DNA of 64,000 bases. It comes from CAZCAC01 sp964496575. Lineage in GTDB: Bacteria > Planctomycetota > UBA1135 > GCA-002686595. Position 1 is the stretch's first letter. Each line of letters starts with the position of its first letter. The notes beneath the pieces were generated by a model. That model made no database searches. It was not told where the DNA came from and was given only the letters and a program-made list of their open reading frames with translations. Shown one piece after another: positions 7,706 through 16,373 of this stretch. The stretch is from contig CAZCAC010000020.1 in the NCBI GenBank assembly GCA_964496575.1, forward strand, positions 30,381-94,380, in the 5' to 3' direction. The translations under genes were made by a program, and so were the position numbers.

Positions 7706-9466
7706 ATGAGCAACCGAGAAACCCGGTCGATCTGGCTCGTGAGCCTCCTCCTAGCGGTGACCACCGTGGGAGTCTACGGGCAGGTCCGGGGCTTCGACTT
7801 CGTCGGCATCGACGATGCCCGCTACGTGACCGAGAACGCGCAGGTCCTCTCCGGGTTGACCGCGGAGGGGTTCGTCTGGGCCTGGACCGAGGCGTACGCG
7901 GCCAACTGGCACCCCCTCACCTGGCTGTCGCACATGCTGGACGTCGAGCTGTTCGACGTCGATCCCGGCTGGCACCACCTCACCAACCTCGGACTCCATG
8001 TCCTCAACGCCCTGCTGCTCCTCGGCGTGCTACGCCGCCTGACCGGCGCGCTCTGGTCCAGTGCGCTCGTCGCCGCTCTCTTCGCCCTGCACCCCCTGCA
8101 CGTCGAGTCGGTGGCCTGGGTCGCGGAGCGCAAGGACGTGCTCTCCTGCTTCTTCTGGCTGCTGACGATCGGGGTCTACCTCGGCTACGCCCTGCGGGGT
8201 GGAGCCCGGCGCTACACCGCCGTGGCGCTCTGCCTGGCCGTGGGCCTCGCGGCCAAGCCGACGCTGGTGACCCTGCCCTTCGTCCTGCTCCTGCTGGACT
8301 ACTGGCCCCTGGGCCGGATGAAGGGCGCGCCGCGGGTGATTCCCCGGCACGAGGGGACCATCGACCCGGTGAGCGCAGGTCGGCTCTTCGTCGAGAAGCT
8401 GCCGCTGATCCTTCTCTCGGTGGCTTCCGGAGTCGTCACGTACCTCGCGCAGGTGGCCGCCGGGACCATCTCCGGACCCGGGAACGTCCCGATCCTGTCC
8501 CGGGTCACCAACGCGGTGGGCGCGTACGCCACCTACCTGCGAAGGACGTTCTGGCCGAGCGATCTTTCGATGTTCTATCCCCTCGGGGAGGGCTGGGACG
8601 CGGGCTGGGGGGCCGCGACGGTCCTCGGCTCGCTGCTCCTGCTCGGCGCGGTGTCGGTGCTCTGCCTGCGCTGGAGGAAGAGGTACCCGTTCCTCGTGGT
8701 GGGCTGGCTCCTCTACCTGGGCACCCTGGTGCCGATGATCGGTCTGGTCCAGGCCGGACGGCAGGCGATGGCGGATCGTTACACCTACATCTCACTGATC
8801 GGCGTGTTCATCATGCTGGGCTGGGGAGCCGCCGAGCTCGCGCACGCGCGGCCCCGACTCCGGCCGTTCCTGGTCGTCCTCGCCCTGGGTGCGCTCGCGG
8901 CGTGTCTTCCGCTGACCTGGCATCGAGTGAGCGCCTGGGAGAGCAGCGAGACTCTCGCCCGGCGTACCCTGGCGGTCGAGCGGGACAACTGGATGGGCCA
9001 CATGATGCTCGGCCTGGAGCTCTCCGCCCGGGGACAGAAGTGGGAGGCGATCCAGCACTTCGACGAGGCCTTGCGACTCGAGCCCGAGCTGCCGGTCGCC
9101 GAGTACAACCTGGCCAACGCGCTGCTCGATCTCGGTCAGAGCCAGCTGGCCATCGATCACTACCGGGAGGCCCTCCGCCTCCACCCCGACTACGCCAGGG
9201 CCGCTTACAACCTGGCCGGGGTGCACTACGAGCTGCGGGAGTTCGAGGAGGCCGCGCACTTCTATCGCGAGACGATCCGCCTGTGGCCCGACTTCGCGGA
9301 GGCCTACAACTACCTGGGCAACTGCTACCTCCGCCTGGACCGGCTCCCCGAGGCGCGGGAGCAGTACGAGGAGGCCCTGCATCTGGAGCCGGACTTCACC
9401 GCCGCGCGAGAGATCCTGGAGCAGCTGGAGGCTCGAATGCGCGCTGTGCAGGAGTCCGGGCAGTGA
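7706..9466 (+). CDS. Polytopic GT-C-type glycosyltransferase with C-terminal TPRs (TMTC-like)
   Basis: 586 aa. The N-terminal about 410 residues hold about ten hydrophobic segments and the recurring bacterial block NWHPLTWLSHMLD...HHLTNLGLHVLNA, followed by LFALHPLHVESVAWVAERKDV. This is the family related to eukaryotic TMTC O-mannosyltransferases and uses lipid-linked sugars on the outer face of the inner membrane. Residues from about 425 form four TPRs (WEAIQHFDEALRLEP, LAIDHYREALRLHP, FEEAAHFYRETIRLWP, PEAREQYEEALHLEP). An acidic pair D33-D34 (GIDDARYV) in the first external loop fits a catalytic role. It lies directly after the PNGase F-sulfatase gene and convergent to a polyprenyl-phosphate-type GT2, which might make its donor. 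Confidence 0.82.
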   Translation: MSNRETRSIWLVSLLLAVTTVGVYGQVRGFDFVGIDDARYVTENAQVLSGLTAEGFVWAWTEAYAANWHPLTWLSHMLDVELFDVDPGWHHLTNLGLHVLNALLLLGVLRRLTGALWSSALVAALFALHPLHVESVAWVAERKDVLSCFFWLLTIGVYLGYALRGGARRYTAVALCLAVGLAAKPTLVTLPFVLLLLDYWPLGRMKGAPRVIPRHEGTIDPVSAGRLFVEKLPLILLSVASGVVTYLAQVAAGTISGPGNVPILSRVTNAVGAYATYLRRTFWPSDLSMFYPLGEGWDAGWGAATVLGSLLLLGAVSVLCLRWRKRYPFLVVGWLLYLGTLVPMIGLVQAGRQAMADRYTYISLIGVFIMLGWGAAELAHARPRLRPFLVVLALGALAACLPLTWHRVSAWESSETLARRTLAVERDNWMGHMMLGLELSARGQKWEAIQHFDEALRLEPELPVAEYNLANALLDLGQSQLAIDHYREALRLHPDYARAAYNLAGVHYELREFEEAAHFYRETIRLWPDFAEAYNYLGNCYLRLDRLPEAREQYEEALHLEPDFTAAREILEQLEARMRAVQESGQ

Positions 9467-9573
9467 AGACAGAAGAGCGTGGTTCGTCCGGTGGAGGTAT
9501 CGGTAGCACCGTCGGTTCGACACTCGGAATCGGACACCGAGGGAACGGAGAGCACGGCGGCTTCACACGGAGC
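9467..9573. other. Convergent spacer without recognised gene
   Basis: A 107-bp gap between two convergent genes. It contains a somewhat repetitive ACACGGAG/CACGGAGA stretch near 9565 but no convincing hairpin, promoter or reading frame. Confidence 0.4.
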
Positions 9574-10332
9574 TCACGGAGACGCAGAGCGCTTCCCCTC
9601 GAAGATCCGGAACGAAGCCAGCCCGACTCGCTGTAGGAAAAACTGTAGCGACACCCACAGCACCCCGAACCCGTACCTCACCGAAGGCCCGAGGTCGATC
9701 GATGAAGCCTCCTCGAAGTAGGCGGCCGGGCAGCTCACCTCCCCGATGGCGAAGCGCGCCTGGATGATCTGGGCCAGCATCTGGTTGTCGAAGACGAAAT
9801 CGTCGGAGTTGGCCTCGAGCGGCAGCGCCTCCAGGACCTCTCGGGTGAAAGCTCGATAGCCGGTGTGGTACTCGGAGAGCTTCGCGCCGGTCATGAGGTT
9901 CTGCCAGAAGGTCAAGAGGCAGTTGGCGACGTACTTGTAGCGCGGCATGCCGCCCTTCACCGCGCCCCCACCCAGGATCCGCGAACCCAGGACCACGTCG
10001 AAGGGTCCGTCGGTGATCATGCTGATCATCGCGGGCAACAGCTTCGGCGTGTACTGGTAGTCGGGGTGGAGCATGACCACCACGTCCGCGCCCAGCCGGA
10101 GCGCCTCCGCGTAGCAGGTCTTCTGGTTGGCGCCGTAGCCCTGGTTGCGCTCGTGCTCCAGGACGTGGAGCCCGAGCTCCCTGGCGATCTTCACCGTCTC
10201 GTCGGAGCTGGCGTCGTCGGTGACCACGACCTCGTCCACCATGTCCAGCGGGATCTCGTCGTAGGTCTGCCGGAGCGTGCCCGCCGCGTTGTAGGCGGGC
10301 ATGACGACGATGATCTTCTTGCCGTGAAACAT
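9574..10332 (-). CDS. Family 2 glycosyltransferase, polyprenyl-phosphate sugar synthase (DPM1-like)
   Basis: 252 aa. The GT-A fold is clear: KIIVVMPAYNAAGTL at the N-terminus, VVTDDASSDET, HERNQGYGANQKTCY, the MLHPDYQY region with the metal-binding acidic motif, GSRILGGGAVKGGMP, and YHTGYRAFTREVL. These features belong to dolichol/undecaprenyl-phosphate mannosyl- or glucosyltransferases, which transfer a nucleotide sugar to a lipid phosphate at the cytoplasmic face. The C-terminus has one moderately hydrophobic helix (GVLWVSLQFFLQ) and lacks the long TM domain of DPM3-type fusions. The start ATG sits four bases from the end of the repeated leader element. Its product would suit the neighbouring TMTC-like and STT3-like GT-C proteins. 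Confidence 0.88.
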   Translation of the reverse strand: MFHGKKIIVVMPAYNAAGTLRQTYDEIPLDMVDEVVVTDDASSDETVKIARELGLHVLEHERNQGYGANQKTCYAEALRLGADVVVMLHPDYQYTPKLLPAMISMITDGPFDVVLGSRILGGGAVKGGMPRYKYVANCLLTFWQNLMTGAKLSEYHTGYRAFTREVLEALPLEANSDDFVFDNQMLAQIIQARFAIGEVSCPAAYFEEASSIDLGPSVRYGFGVLWVSLQFFLQRVGLASFRIFEGKRSASP

Positions 10333-10335
10333 GAT

Positions 10336-10502
10336 CTATTCGGAGTCGGTTTCTGCGCGCTGCGCGCAGAAAGCAAGTTCCATCGGCAACCAGGCTATCG
10401 ACTACCGTAAACCGACCGGTCGGTTGACCCGTCAGCCTTGCGGGCGTCAGCCCGCGCCAGTGCATTGAAACTTTCGAGAATCGTGATCGGAACAGTCTGT
10501 TG
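10336..10502 (-). repeat. Repeated leader element, copy A (oriented towards the GT2 gene)
   Basis: Read on the minus strand, it contains AACAGACTGTTCCGATCACG and ATTCTCGAAAGTTTCAATGC, then a GCGGGC-TGAC-GCCCGC hairpin (10440-10455), a 16-bp palindrome AACCGACCGGTCGGTT (10410-10425), and last a hairpin with 11-bp arms TTTCTGCGCGC / GCGCGCAGAAA (10350-10372), followed by CCGACTCCGAATAG four bases before the GT2 ATG. Related copies lie at 26503-26635 and 51412-51523. No coding potential is evident. Confidence 0.85.
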
Positions 10503-10627
10503 TTTGGTTGGGTTGCGGACGCCAACCCACCCCAGGAACGCGTGGATCGGAGCCGAGGAGTATAGGCCAGTCCGACGCGTGGGAGTTACCCTCGCCCCGA
10601 AAGGCCGGCGAAATGCCCCGGTCATCG
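10503..10627. other. Spacer between repeat copy A and the STT3-like gene
   Basis: It has a small inverted repeat TGGGTTG-N7-CAACCCA around 10509-10529, which may be part of the repeat element or a terminator for the STT3-like operon. No gene is seen. Confidence 0.35.
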
Positions 10628-12409
10628 TCAGCGAGTGACGACCTCCAGCACGGCGACCCGCGGCTCGCCGCTCGTGTGAATCGTGCGGAGCCCCCCGCCA
10701 TCGATCCGCGAGAGTCGCAGCGATTCGAGCGCATCGGGATCCGCCCCGAGACGTGAGAGGGACTCCGCGCTCCCCGGCCCCAGCACCAGGTAGCGCACTC
10801 CGAGCACGCTCGCGCGTCGGGCCAGCTCCTCCTCGTCGGGAGCGGTGAGCACCCGCTCGAGCAGCCCGCGCTCTCCACCGGTGAAGGCTCGACGCGCACC
10901 CGTGGTGGCGCAGGCGCGGTGCGCGTACCAGGCGAACAGGGGCGCGGCGCGCTCGTCGCAGAGAATCCCGTCGCGCTGGATCGCCGTAGCGGAGTTCCAC
11001 GGTCCGGGGGCGGGGTGCTGGCGACGCAGCCACAGCGCCGCGCGCGCGAAACTCTCTCCCGGCCGATCCTCGATCGGCGAGAACGCCGTGGAAGCGCACC
11101 ACGCGAGGAGCAGGGCCGCGCCGATCTGGACCGAACGGTGTCGCAACGATCGGTCGAGGATCCGCGCGAGAGCGAGTCCCGCGGGAGCGGCGAAGAAGAG
11201 CACGGCCGGAGGGTGGAGCAGGGCGGCCACGAGAGCGAGCAAGCCGCTGATCGAGACGAAGATCGTCTCCGGTCCGCGCTCGGCGAGGACCCCGCGAACC
11301 AGCGCGAAGAGGAACACCGCCACCCACAGGATCTCCGGGCCGAGCAGCGTCGACGAGGTCCCGATCGGCGCGGAGCCGACCCCGCGGCCGAGAGCGGCGA
11401 GAAGCACGGTTCCGAAGCTCCCCTCGGGTCCCATCGCAGCCAACACCACGAAGAGGCCCGGAATCGCGATCGCGGCGCCGACGCGAACCGACGTGGCGGG
11501 CAAGGGTCGGTGGCGAACGACGAGCAAGAGGAGAAGCGGCGCGGCGCCGACGAGGAAGACGACCTGCAAGAGCTCCGCCCACCCAGCGACGGGGCCGGAG
11601 GACGCGGGCAACCAGGGGCCGCCGATGGCGGTCACCTGCCCGACGAGCATCGCGCAGATCCAGAAGAGCAGTGCCGCGCGCGAGCTGTTCTGCCGCTCCT
11701 CCCCCACCGCGTTCGAGGTGATGGCGACCCACGCCACCCATCCGGCGAGCAGGGGCGCGAGGAAGAGCGGCGAGGTGGCCAGCCCGAGTCCGGTCACGAA
11801 GCCGGCGACGATCGAGAGCAGCATCCGATCCATCGGATCGGGACAGCGCCACACCGCGAGAAGAGCGCCGAGCTGGATCGCGAAGAGCACCCCGGCGAGC
11901 GCCTCGACGTGCAACCGCCCCGGCGCCCCGTGCTCGACCGCGATAGGCGAGAACGCGATGAGCGCCAGCGCGATGAGCGAGGCCCCGACTCCCGCGCCGC
12001 CGCCCTTGCGCATCAGGCGGTAGAGGAAGAAGAGCCAGATCACCGCCAATGCAGGCCCCACGCTGCGCAGCGCTCCTTCGAGGCGCTCCTCGTCCGGCGC
12101 CGCCCCCTCCTCGGTGACCCCCGCCACCGGCAGGACGCGCACCAGGAGCGCCATCAGCTCGTCGAAGACGGGCAGGTCGGTGTTGCCGGCGGCGTCGGGG
12201 AAGCTGAGAAAGCGATCGGACTGCGCCAGGCGCGAGGCGCTCAGGCTCAGCGCGATGCGGCGCAGGTGCCACGCGCTATCCGGGTCGGTGACCAGCGGCG
12301 CGACTCCCGCATCGCGGTCGTGCGGACTCTTCGACTCGCGGGCGAAGAGGGCGAGCAGCACCAGGAGGACGACCAGCGCGCGGACCCAGGGTCGGCTCGG
12401 CGCCGTCAC
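10628..12409 (-). CDS. STT3-like GT-C membrane protein (possible oligosaccharyltransferase)
   Basis: 593 aa, about 11-13 hydrophobic helices, then a soluble C-terminal domain from about residue 440. The N-terminal loop has DPDSAWHLRRI, the D-x-D plus H-x-R pattern of STT3/AglB/PglB, and further on FLSFPDAAGNTDLPVFDEL and SPIAVEHGAPGRLHVEAL fit the same family. The canonical WWDYG motif is not visible in the soluble part (AIQRDGILCDERAAPLFAWY occupies that place), so this is a divergent member or another GT-C enzyme. I chose the GTG at 12409 because it overlaps the TGA of the upstream gene by four bases (GTGA); a GTG five codons earlier is also possible. It is the last gene of a three-gene minus-strand operon. 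Confidence 0.62.
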   Translation of the reverse strand: MTAPSRPWVRALVVLLVLLALFARESKSPHDRDAGVAPLVTDPDSAWHLRRIALSLSASRLAQSDRFLSFPDAAGNTDLPVFDELMALLVRVLPVAGVTEEGAAPDEERLEGALRSVGPALAVIWLFFLYRLMRKGGGAGVGASLIALALIAFSPIAVEHGAPGRLHVEALAGVLFAIQLGALLAVWRCPDPMDRMLLSIVAGFVTGLGLATSPLFLAPLLAGWVAWVAITSNAVGEERQNSSRAALLFWICAMLVGQVTAIGGPWLPASSGPVAGWAELLQVVFLVGAAPLLLLLVVRHRPLPATSVRVGAAIAIPGLFVVLAAMGPEGSFGTVLLAALGRGVGSAPIGTSSTLLGPEILWVAVFLFALVRGVLAERGPETIFVSISGLLALVAALLHPPAVLFFAAPAGLALARILDRSLRHRSVQIGAALLLAWCASTAFSPIEDRPGESFARAALWLRRQHPAPGPWNSATAIQRDGILCDERAAPLFAWYAHRACATTGARRAFTGGERGLLERVLTAPDEEELARRASVLGVRYLVLGPGSAESLSRLGADPDALESLRLSRIDGGGLRTIHTSGEPRVAVLEVVTR

Positions 12410-13842
12410 TGCTCGTTCGACCACGCGTCGATCCGGCCGGGGAGCTCCAGGGGACAGATGGGCCGCGGCACGGCGAGCGAGACCCGACGCCAGAAGGCCC
12501 CCGAGGAGCTCACTCCCTCCTCCAGGGCGAGCTCGGGCGCCTCGTCTTCGATCTGCAGGATGGGAATCGACAGCGGCACGCGAGGCGGGACGCGCGCGGC
12601 GGAGGTCTCGGCCATCACCAGGGCATCGACGCCGTGCGCCGGCTCCGAGGGTTCCTCGCCCTCCTCCGCGGCCCGCTCCTCGGCCAGGAGGACTCCCGGG
12701 ACGAAGAGGGCGTTCTCACCGCGAACGACCAGCGTCAGGCGTTCGATGCCGGGGCGCGATCGCAGCGAGCTCACCAGGGGCACGATGTCCCCCGGAGCGG
12801 CCGTGGACAGGGAGGCGGCGACCACCAACCTTCGCGCGGCGTTCGGCGAGCTCGCCCACGCCTTCCGGACCTCCTCGTGCAGGAGGTCGGTCGGGTGCTC
12901 GTCGGGCGTGGCCAGGATCAGCACCACCTCGGCGGGGCTCGCTCCCTCCGGGGACACGATCTCCCAGACTTCACCGGCACAGACGGGGCGAAGCGGCGAG
13001 GACCCCACCTCCCCCTCGGCCAGGTCGAACCAGTGCGCGAGCGGGAGCGCGTCGTGTGAGCGGGCCCCGAAGGCGAACAGCGGTCGCAGCCGAGCGCGCA
13101 GCCGGGCGGCGAGCGGGGTGTCGAGCTCGGCGAGCCGGGCCGAGCGCTCCCGCAGCTTCGCGACGCAGTCGACCGGTACGGCGTGGCTCCGGACCGAGCC
13201 CTTCTCGGTGCGCATGCGCAGCTCGGCGACGAGGCGCCACCGCCCCGGCTCCGAGACCGGCGGGCGGATGTGCATGAGAAAGCCGCGCTCGAAGGACTTG
13301 GAGTAGATCGACTCCCCGCGCGCTCGCTGCTCCTCGCCATCCTCGCCGATCCAGAACAGGATCACGTCGACCCACCCCTCGAGCCAGAGCACGTCGAAGA
13401 GGGTCGAGACGTGGACGGTCATCGCCTCGCCGCGCCCCTCGCTACGCGCCTCGAAGGCGCCGGGAACGACGCGCAGGTCGACCGCGTCGGCGAGCTTCTG
13501 CCACCGGTAGAGCTTCTCCTCCCGGACGGTCCCGGTCAGCTCGCGCCCGGCCACGGCGAGGGGGTGGTACCCGAGGGGCTGCCGCTCGGGGGCCTGTGGG
13601 TCCCGGCTCCGGCGCAGGATTCCGGCGGCGACGGCACGCGGCTCGGCCTCCGCGCCGCTCCACCGTCGCTGCAGCTCGCGCTCGCGATCTCGCTGGACGG
13701 CGACCAGGTGCTCCGGTTCGTGGAGGGGAAACGCGTCCTGTGGGGTCGCCCCCACGACGGACTGGGGGAGGAGTCCGACAAGGACGGCGAGGAGCGGACG
13801 GAAAGGGCGGAAGCTCACGGGCGAAGTGGGAGCGAGACTCAT
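12406..13842 (-). CDS. Secreted protein of unknown function
   Basis: 478 aa. The start at 13842 (MSLAPTSPVSFRPFRPLLAV) gives an N-terminal signal sequence and overlaps the upstream stop by four bases (ATGA); the frame is open further upstream only as a shadow of the neighbour. The middle part is beta-rich (VDVILFWIGEDGEEQ, ESIYSKSFERGFLMHIRPP, GRWRLVAELRMRTEKG), suggesting an immunoglobulin-like domain. The C-terminal half has alternating hydrophobic strands and helices (EVVLILATPDEHP, ARRLVVAASLSTAAPGDIVP, RLTLVVRGENALFVPG) resembling a Rossmann-like fold. I do not recognise a family. It is co-transcribed with the zinc-ribbon protein and the STT3-like gene. Confidence 0.7.
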   Translation of the reverse strand: MSLAPTSPVSFRPFRPLLAVLVGLLPQSVVGATPQDAFPLHEPEHLVAVQRDRERELQRRWSGAEAEPRAVAAGILRRSRDPQAPERQPLGYHPLAVAGRELTGTVREEKLYRWQKLADAVDLRVVPGAFEARSEGRGEAMTVHVSTLFDVLWLEGWVDVILFWIGEDGEEQRARGESIYSKSFERGFLMHIRPPVSEPGRWRLVAELRMRTEKGSVRSHAVPVDCVAKLRERSARLAELDTPLAARLRARLRPLFAFGARSHDALPLAHWFDLAEGEVGSSPLRPVCAGEVWEIVSPEGASPAEVVLILATPDEHPTDLLHEEVRKAWASSPNAARRLVVAASLSTAAPGDIVPLVSSLRSRPGIERLTLVVRGENALFVPGVLLAEERAAEEGEEPSEPAHGVDALVMAETSAARVPPRVPLSIPILQIEDEAPELALEEGVSSSGAFWRRVSLAVPRPICPLELPGRIDAWSNEQ

Positions 13843-15020
13843 CGAGCGGGGTAGGTCTCCATGACCCACTCCTTCCAGGCGACCTCGAACTGGAGCGGGT
13901 TCATCTCGTAGCACTCGCGCAGGGCGTCCCGGGCGGGAACCTTGCGGCGGAACATCTTCATCATCTTGTTGAACTTCGCGCCGTCGAGCGCCAACAGGTA
14001 GTCGACGTAGCTGAACGAGACGGCGTGCTCCAGCGGGGTGAGCTCCTGGGACGTACGCGAGAAGATCTGGGCCACCGCCGGCACCTTGCCGGTCGAGACC
14101 AGCTTGCGAACCGCCGGCTTGTACTTCCCCGACTTGTAGTCCACCTGGGAGCTCGTCTCCTGGTAGCAGTAGTTCAGGCAGCGACCGAAGTAACGATCCT
14201 CGAACCAGTGGGCCAGTCCCTCGTCCGCCCAGCCGTACTTCTTGTTCCCGATCCACGCGCTCGGGTTCTGGTGGCTGAGCAGGAGGTGACCGACGGAGTG
14301 CGCGATGTTGCAGTGGAGGAGCTCGTCGTTCTTGAAGTACTGGCGATTGGCGCAGACGGAGTAGCGCGGCGTCGAGCCGAGGAACTTGATGCCACGTTTC
14401 GAGGTGCTGCCGCAGAAGCGCAAGGTGGCCGCCAGCTGATCACTCTCCAGGTACCAGACGAGGATCGCGCACTTGTTGCGGAAGTCGCGAGGACTGGTCT
14501 GGAAGGCCTCGACGTAGTCGGCGAGGATCTGCTCCAGGCGATCGACGTAGAGGTGCATCATCTGGTGCGGGGTGAGGCGGCGCTTGCCGACCTTCATCCC
14601 CTCCATCTCCCAGACGAGCACGAAGTTCTCGCTCTCCACCTTGCGCAGCACGTCGGGATCACCGCGGCGCCCATCGTTCCAGGTCTCGTCGACCCACTTC
14701 AGCTTCTCGCCCCGGGTGGCGAAGCGCTTCCGCTTCTCCTCCAGCTCCGCTTCGGCGCCCTTGTTGTCGCAGCGGGGACAGTCGATGAGGGCCACCCCCC
14801 GGCACTTCTCGCAGTCGGCGAAGACGCTGCAGAAGAGGACGTTCCCCTCCAGCTCGCACTCCGAGCGCGGGTGCTTGTTGCAGGGCAGCACCCCGGTCGA
14901 GTTGCACTTGATGCAGGTCGGCCCGCCGCGGCCCGCGTCGTCCTGGGGAGGCCCGCTGCTCCCCCGGGCACCGGCCAGCACCAGGAGGAGGAAGGAGCCG
15001 AGGAGAAGGAGGGAGCGCAT
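13839..15020 (-). CDS. Exported DnaJ-type zinc-ribbon plus degenerate gluzincin domain protein
   Basis: 393 aa with a signal peptide (MRSLLLLGSFLLLVLAGARG). Residues 35-90 carry Cys-rich motifs like the DnaJ zinc finger: CIKCNSTG, CEKCRG and CPRCDNKG. The rest resembles DUF1570-type secreted metallopeptidases: NIAHSVGHLLLSHQNP with H241 and H245, then WADEGLAHWFED with E267. The usual catalytic Glu of HExxH is replaced by Ser (H241-S242-V243-G244-H245), so zinc binding may persist without peptidase activity. It is the first gene of the minus-strand operon, and its stop overlaps the start of the next gene by four bases. Confidence 0.72.
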   Translation of the reverse strand: MRSLLLLGSFLLLVLAGARGSSGPPQDDAGRGGPTCIKCNSTGVLPCNKHPRSECELEGNVLFCSVFADCEKCRGVALIDCPRCDNKGAEAELEEKRKRFATRGEKLKWVDETWNDGRRGDPDVLRKVESENFVLVWEMEGMKVGKRRLTPHQMMHLYVDRLEQILADYVEAFQTSPRDFRNKCAILVWYLESDQLAATLRFCGSTSKRGIKFLGSTPRYSVCANRQYFKNDELLHCNIAHSVGHLLLSHQNPSAWIGNKKYGWADEGLAHWFEDRYFGRCLNYCYQETSSQVDYKSGKYKPAVRKLVSTGKVPAVAQIFSRTSQELTPLEHAVSFSYVDYLLALDGAKFNKMMKMFRRKVPARDALRECYEMNPLQFEVAWKEWVMETYPAR

Positions 15021-15046
15021 GGTTCCTGGATTGTACGAAGTTCCCG

Positions 15047-16324
15047 CTACAACGACTCGTCATCGACGCGCTGGTAGAGGATCTCGCCCCGCTTGAGCAC
15101 GGCGCGCACGGGGTTCCGGCCGAACTCGTAGGTCAGGTGGTGGTGGTTCGGCAGGTCGAGCAGCGCCAGGTCCGCTTCCTTGCCCACCTCGATCGAGCCG
15201 AGACGGTGGCCGCGCCCGAGGGAGCAGGCGGCGTTCAGGGTGGCCGCGGCCAGCGTTTCGGAGGCGCTCATCCCGTAGCGCAGGGCGGCCCACGTGAGCA
15301 CCTCGGGCATCGACTGCACGTAGCAGGAGCCGGGGTTGTAATCGGTCGCCAGCGCGGGGGCGAGCCCGGCGTGGATCATCTCCCGGGCGGGGGCCTCGCC
15401 GTCGTCGCGCAGGAAGAGCGGGACCAGCGGGCAGAGTACCGGCACGACGCCCGCGCGGGCGAGCGCCTCGATCCCCTGCGGCGTCACGCACTCGAGGTGG
15501 TCGGCGCTCGCCGCGCCCAGCTCCGCGGCCAGCTCGGCTCCGCCGAGCGGCGTCAGCTGGTCGACGTGCATGCGAATCCCCAGCCCGAGCTCGGCGCCGC
15601 GACGCATCACCTTCCGCGACTCCTCCAGGCCGAAGACGTGGCTCTCGGTGAAGATGTCGCAGTACTCGGCCAGCCCGCTCTCCGCGACCGCGGGCAGCAT
15701 CTCCTCGACCAGGAGCGCGACGTAGTCCTCGCGCCGGTCGCGGTACTCGGGGGGGTAGTCGTGCGCTCCGAGGAAGGTCGGCACGATCTCGATCCCGTGC
15801 AGCTCGGAGGCTTGCGCGAGCACCTCGAGGCACTTCATCTCGTCCTCGCGAGTCAGGCCGTAGCCGGTCTTCGCCTCGACGGTGGTCGTGCCCAGCTCGA
15901 CGAAGCGGTCGAGGCGATCGAGCAACAGCGCGAGCAGCTCCTCCTTCGACGCTTCGCGCACGCCTCTCAGCGAGGAGAGGATCCCACCCCCCGCCGCGGC
16001 GATCTCGACGTAGCTCGCTCCGCCGACGCGCATCTCGAACTCCTCCTCGCGCGTGCCGGCGAAGATCGGGTGGGTGTGCGCGTCGACGAAGCCCGGCACC
16101 AGAAGACCGCCACCACCGTCGAGCTCCTCGCTCGCGAGCCACTTGCCGCGCAGCTCCTGCTCGGGGCCCACGTCGGCGATCAACCCGTCGTGGATCGCCA
16201 CCGCCGCTCCGGTCAGGATCTCGGCGCCGAGCGCGCTTCCCGCCAGCGGAGAGGAGCCGCGGGGGGTACATACTTCCGAGAGACGGGTGACGAGAAGATC
16301 GGCGGGAAGAGGGAGCGCGTCCAT
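15047..16324 (-). CDS. hutI: Imidazolonepropionase (histidine degradation)
   Basis: 425 aa, an amidohydrolase-fold enzyme that opens imidazolone-5-propionate to N-formimino-L-glutamate. Visible hallmarks: LVPGFVDAHTHPIFAGTREE (metal-binding H-x-H), TTTVEAKTGYGLTREDEMK, FLGAHDYPPEYRDRREDY, the ATDYNPGSCYVQSMPEV block and the C-terminal GKEADLALLDLPNHHHL. The ATG at 16324 gives the normal family length; longer upstream frames lack support. No hutH, hutU or formimidoylglutamase gene is adjacent, so the other steps of the pathway must be encoded elsewhere. Confidence 0.95.
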   Translation of the reverse strand: MDALPLPADLLVTRLSEVCTPRGSSPLAGSALGAEILTGAAVAIHDGLIADVGPEQELRGKWLASEELDGGGGLLVPGFVDAHTHPIFAGTREEEFEMRVGGASYVEIAAAGGGILSSLRGVREASKEELLALLLDRLDRFVELGTTTVEAKTGYGLTREDEMKCLEVLAQASELHGIEIVPTFLGAHDYPPEYRDRREDYVALLVEEMLPAVAESGLAEYCDIFTESHVFGLEESRKVMRRGAELGLGIRMHVDQLTPLGGAELAAELGAASADHLECVTPQGIEALARAGVVPVLCPLVPLFLRDDGEAPAREMIHAGLAPALATDYNPGSCYVQSMPEVLTWAALRYGMSASETLAAATLNAACSLGRGHRLGSIEVGKEADLALLDLPNHHHLTYEFGRNPVRAVLKRGEILYQRVDDESL

Positions 16325-16373
16325 GCCCGCGAGGGTACGCCTCCGCGCGCGGGGCGGAAAGGGGGGTACGGGG

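Noticed and set aside
10340..10375. The TTTCTGCGCGC hairpin as a CRISPR repeat or transcription terminator
   Set aside because: Copies are single, far apart and not spaced by unique spacers; they lie before genes rather than after them, and no cas gene is present.
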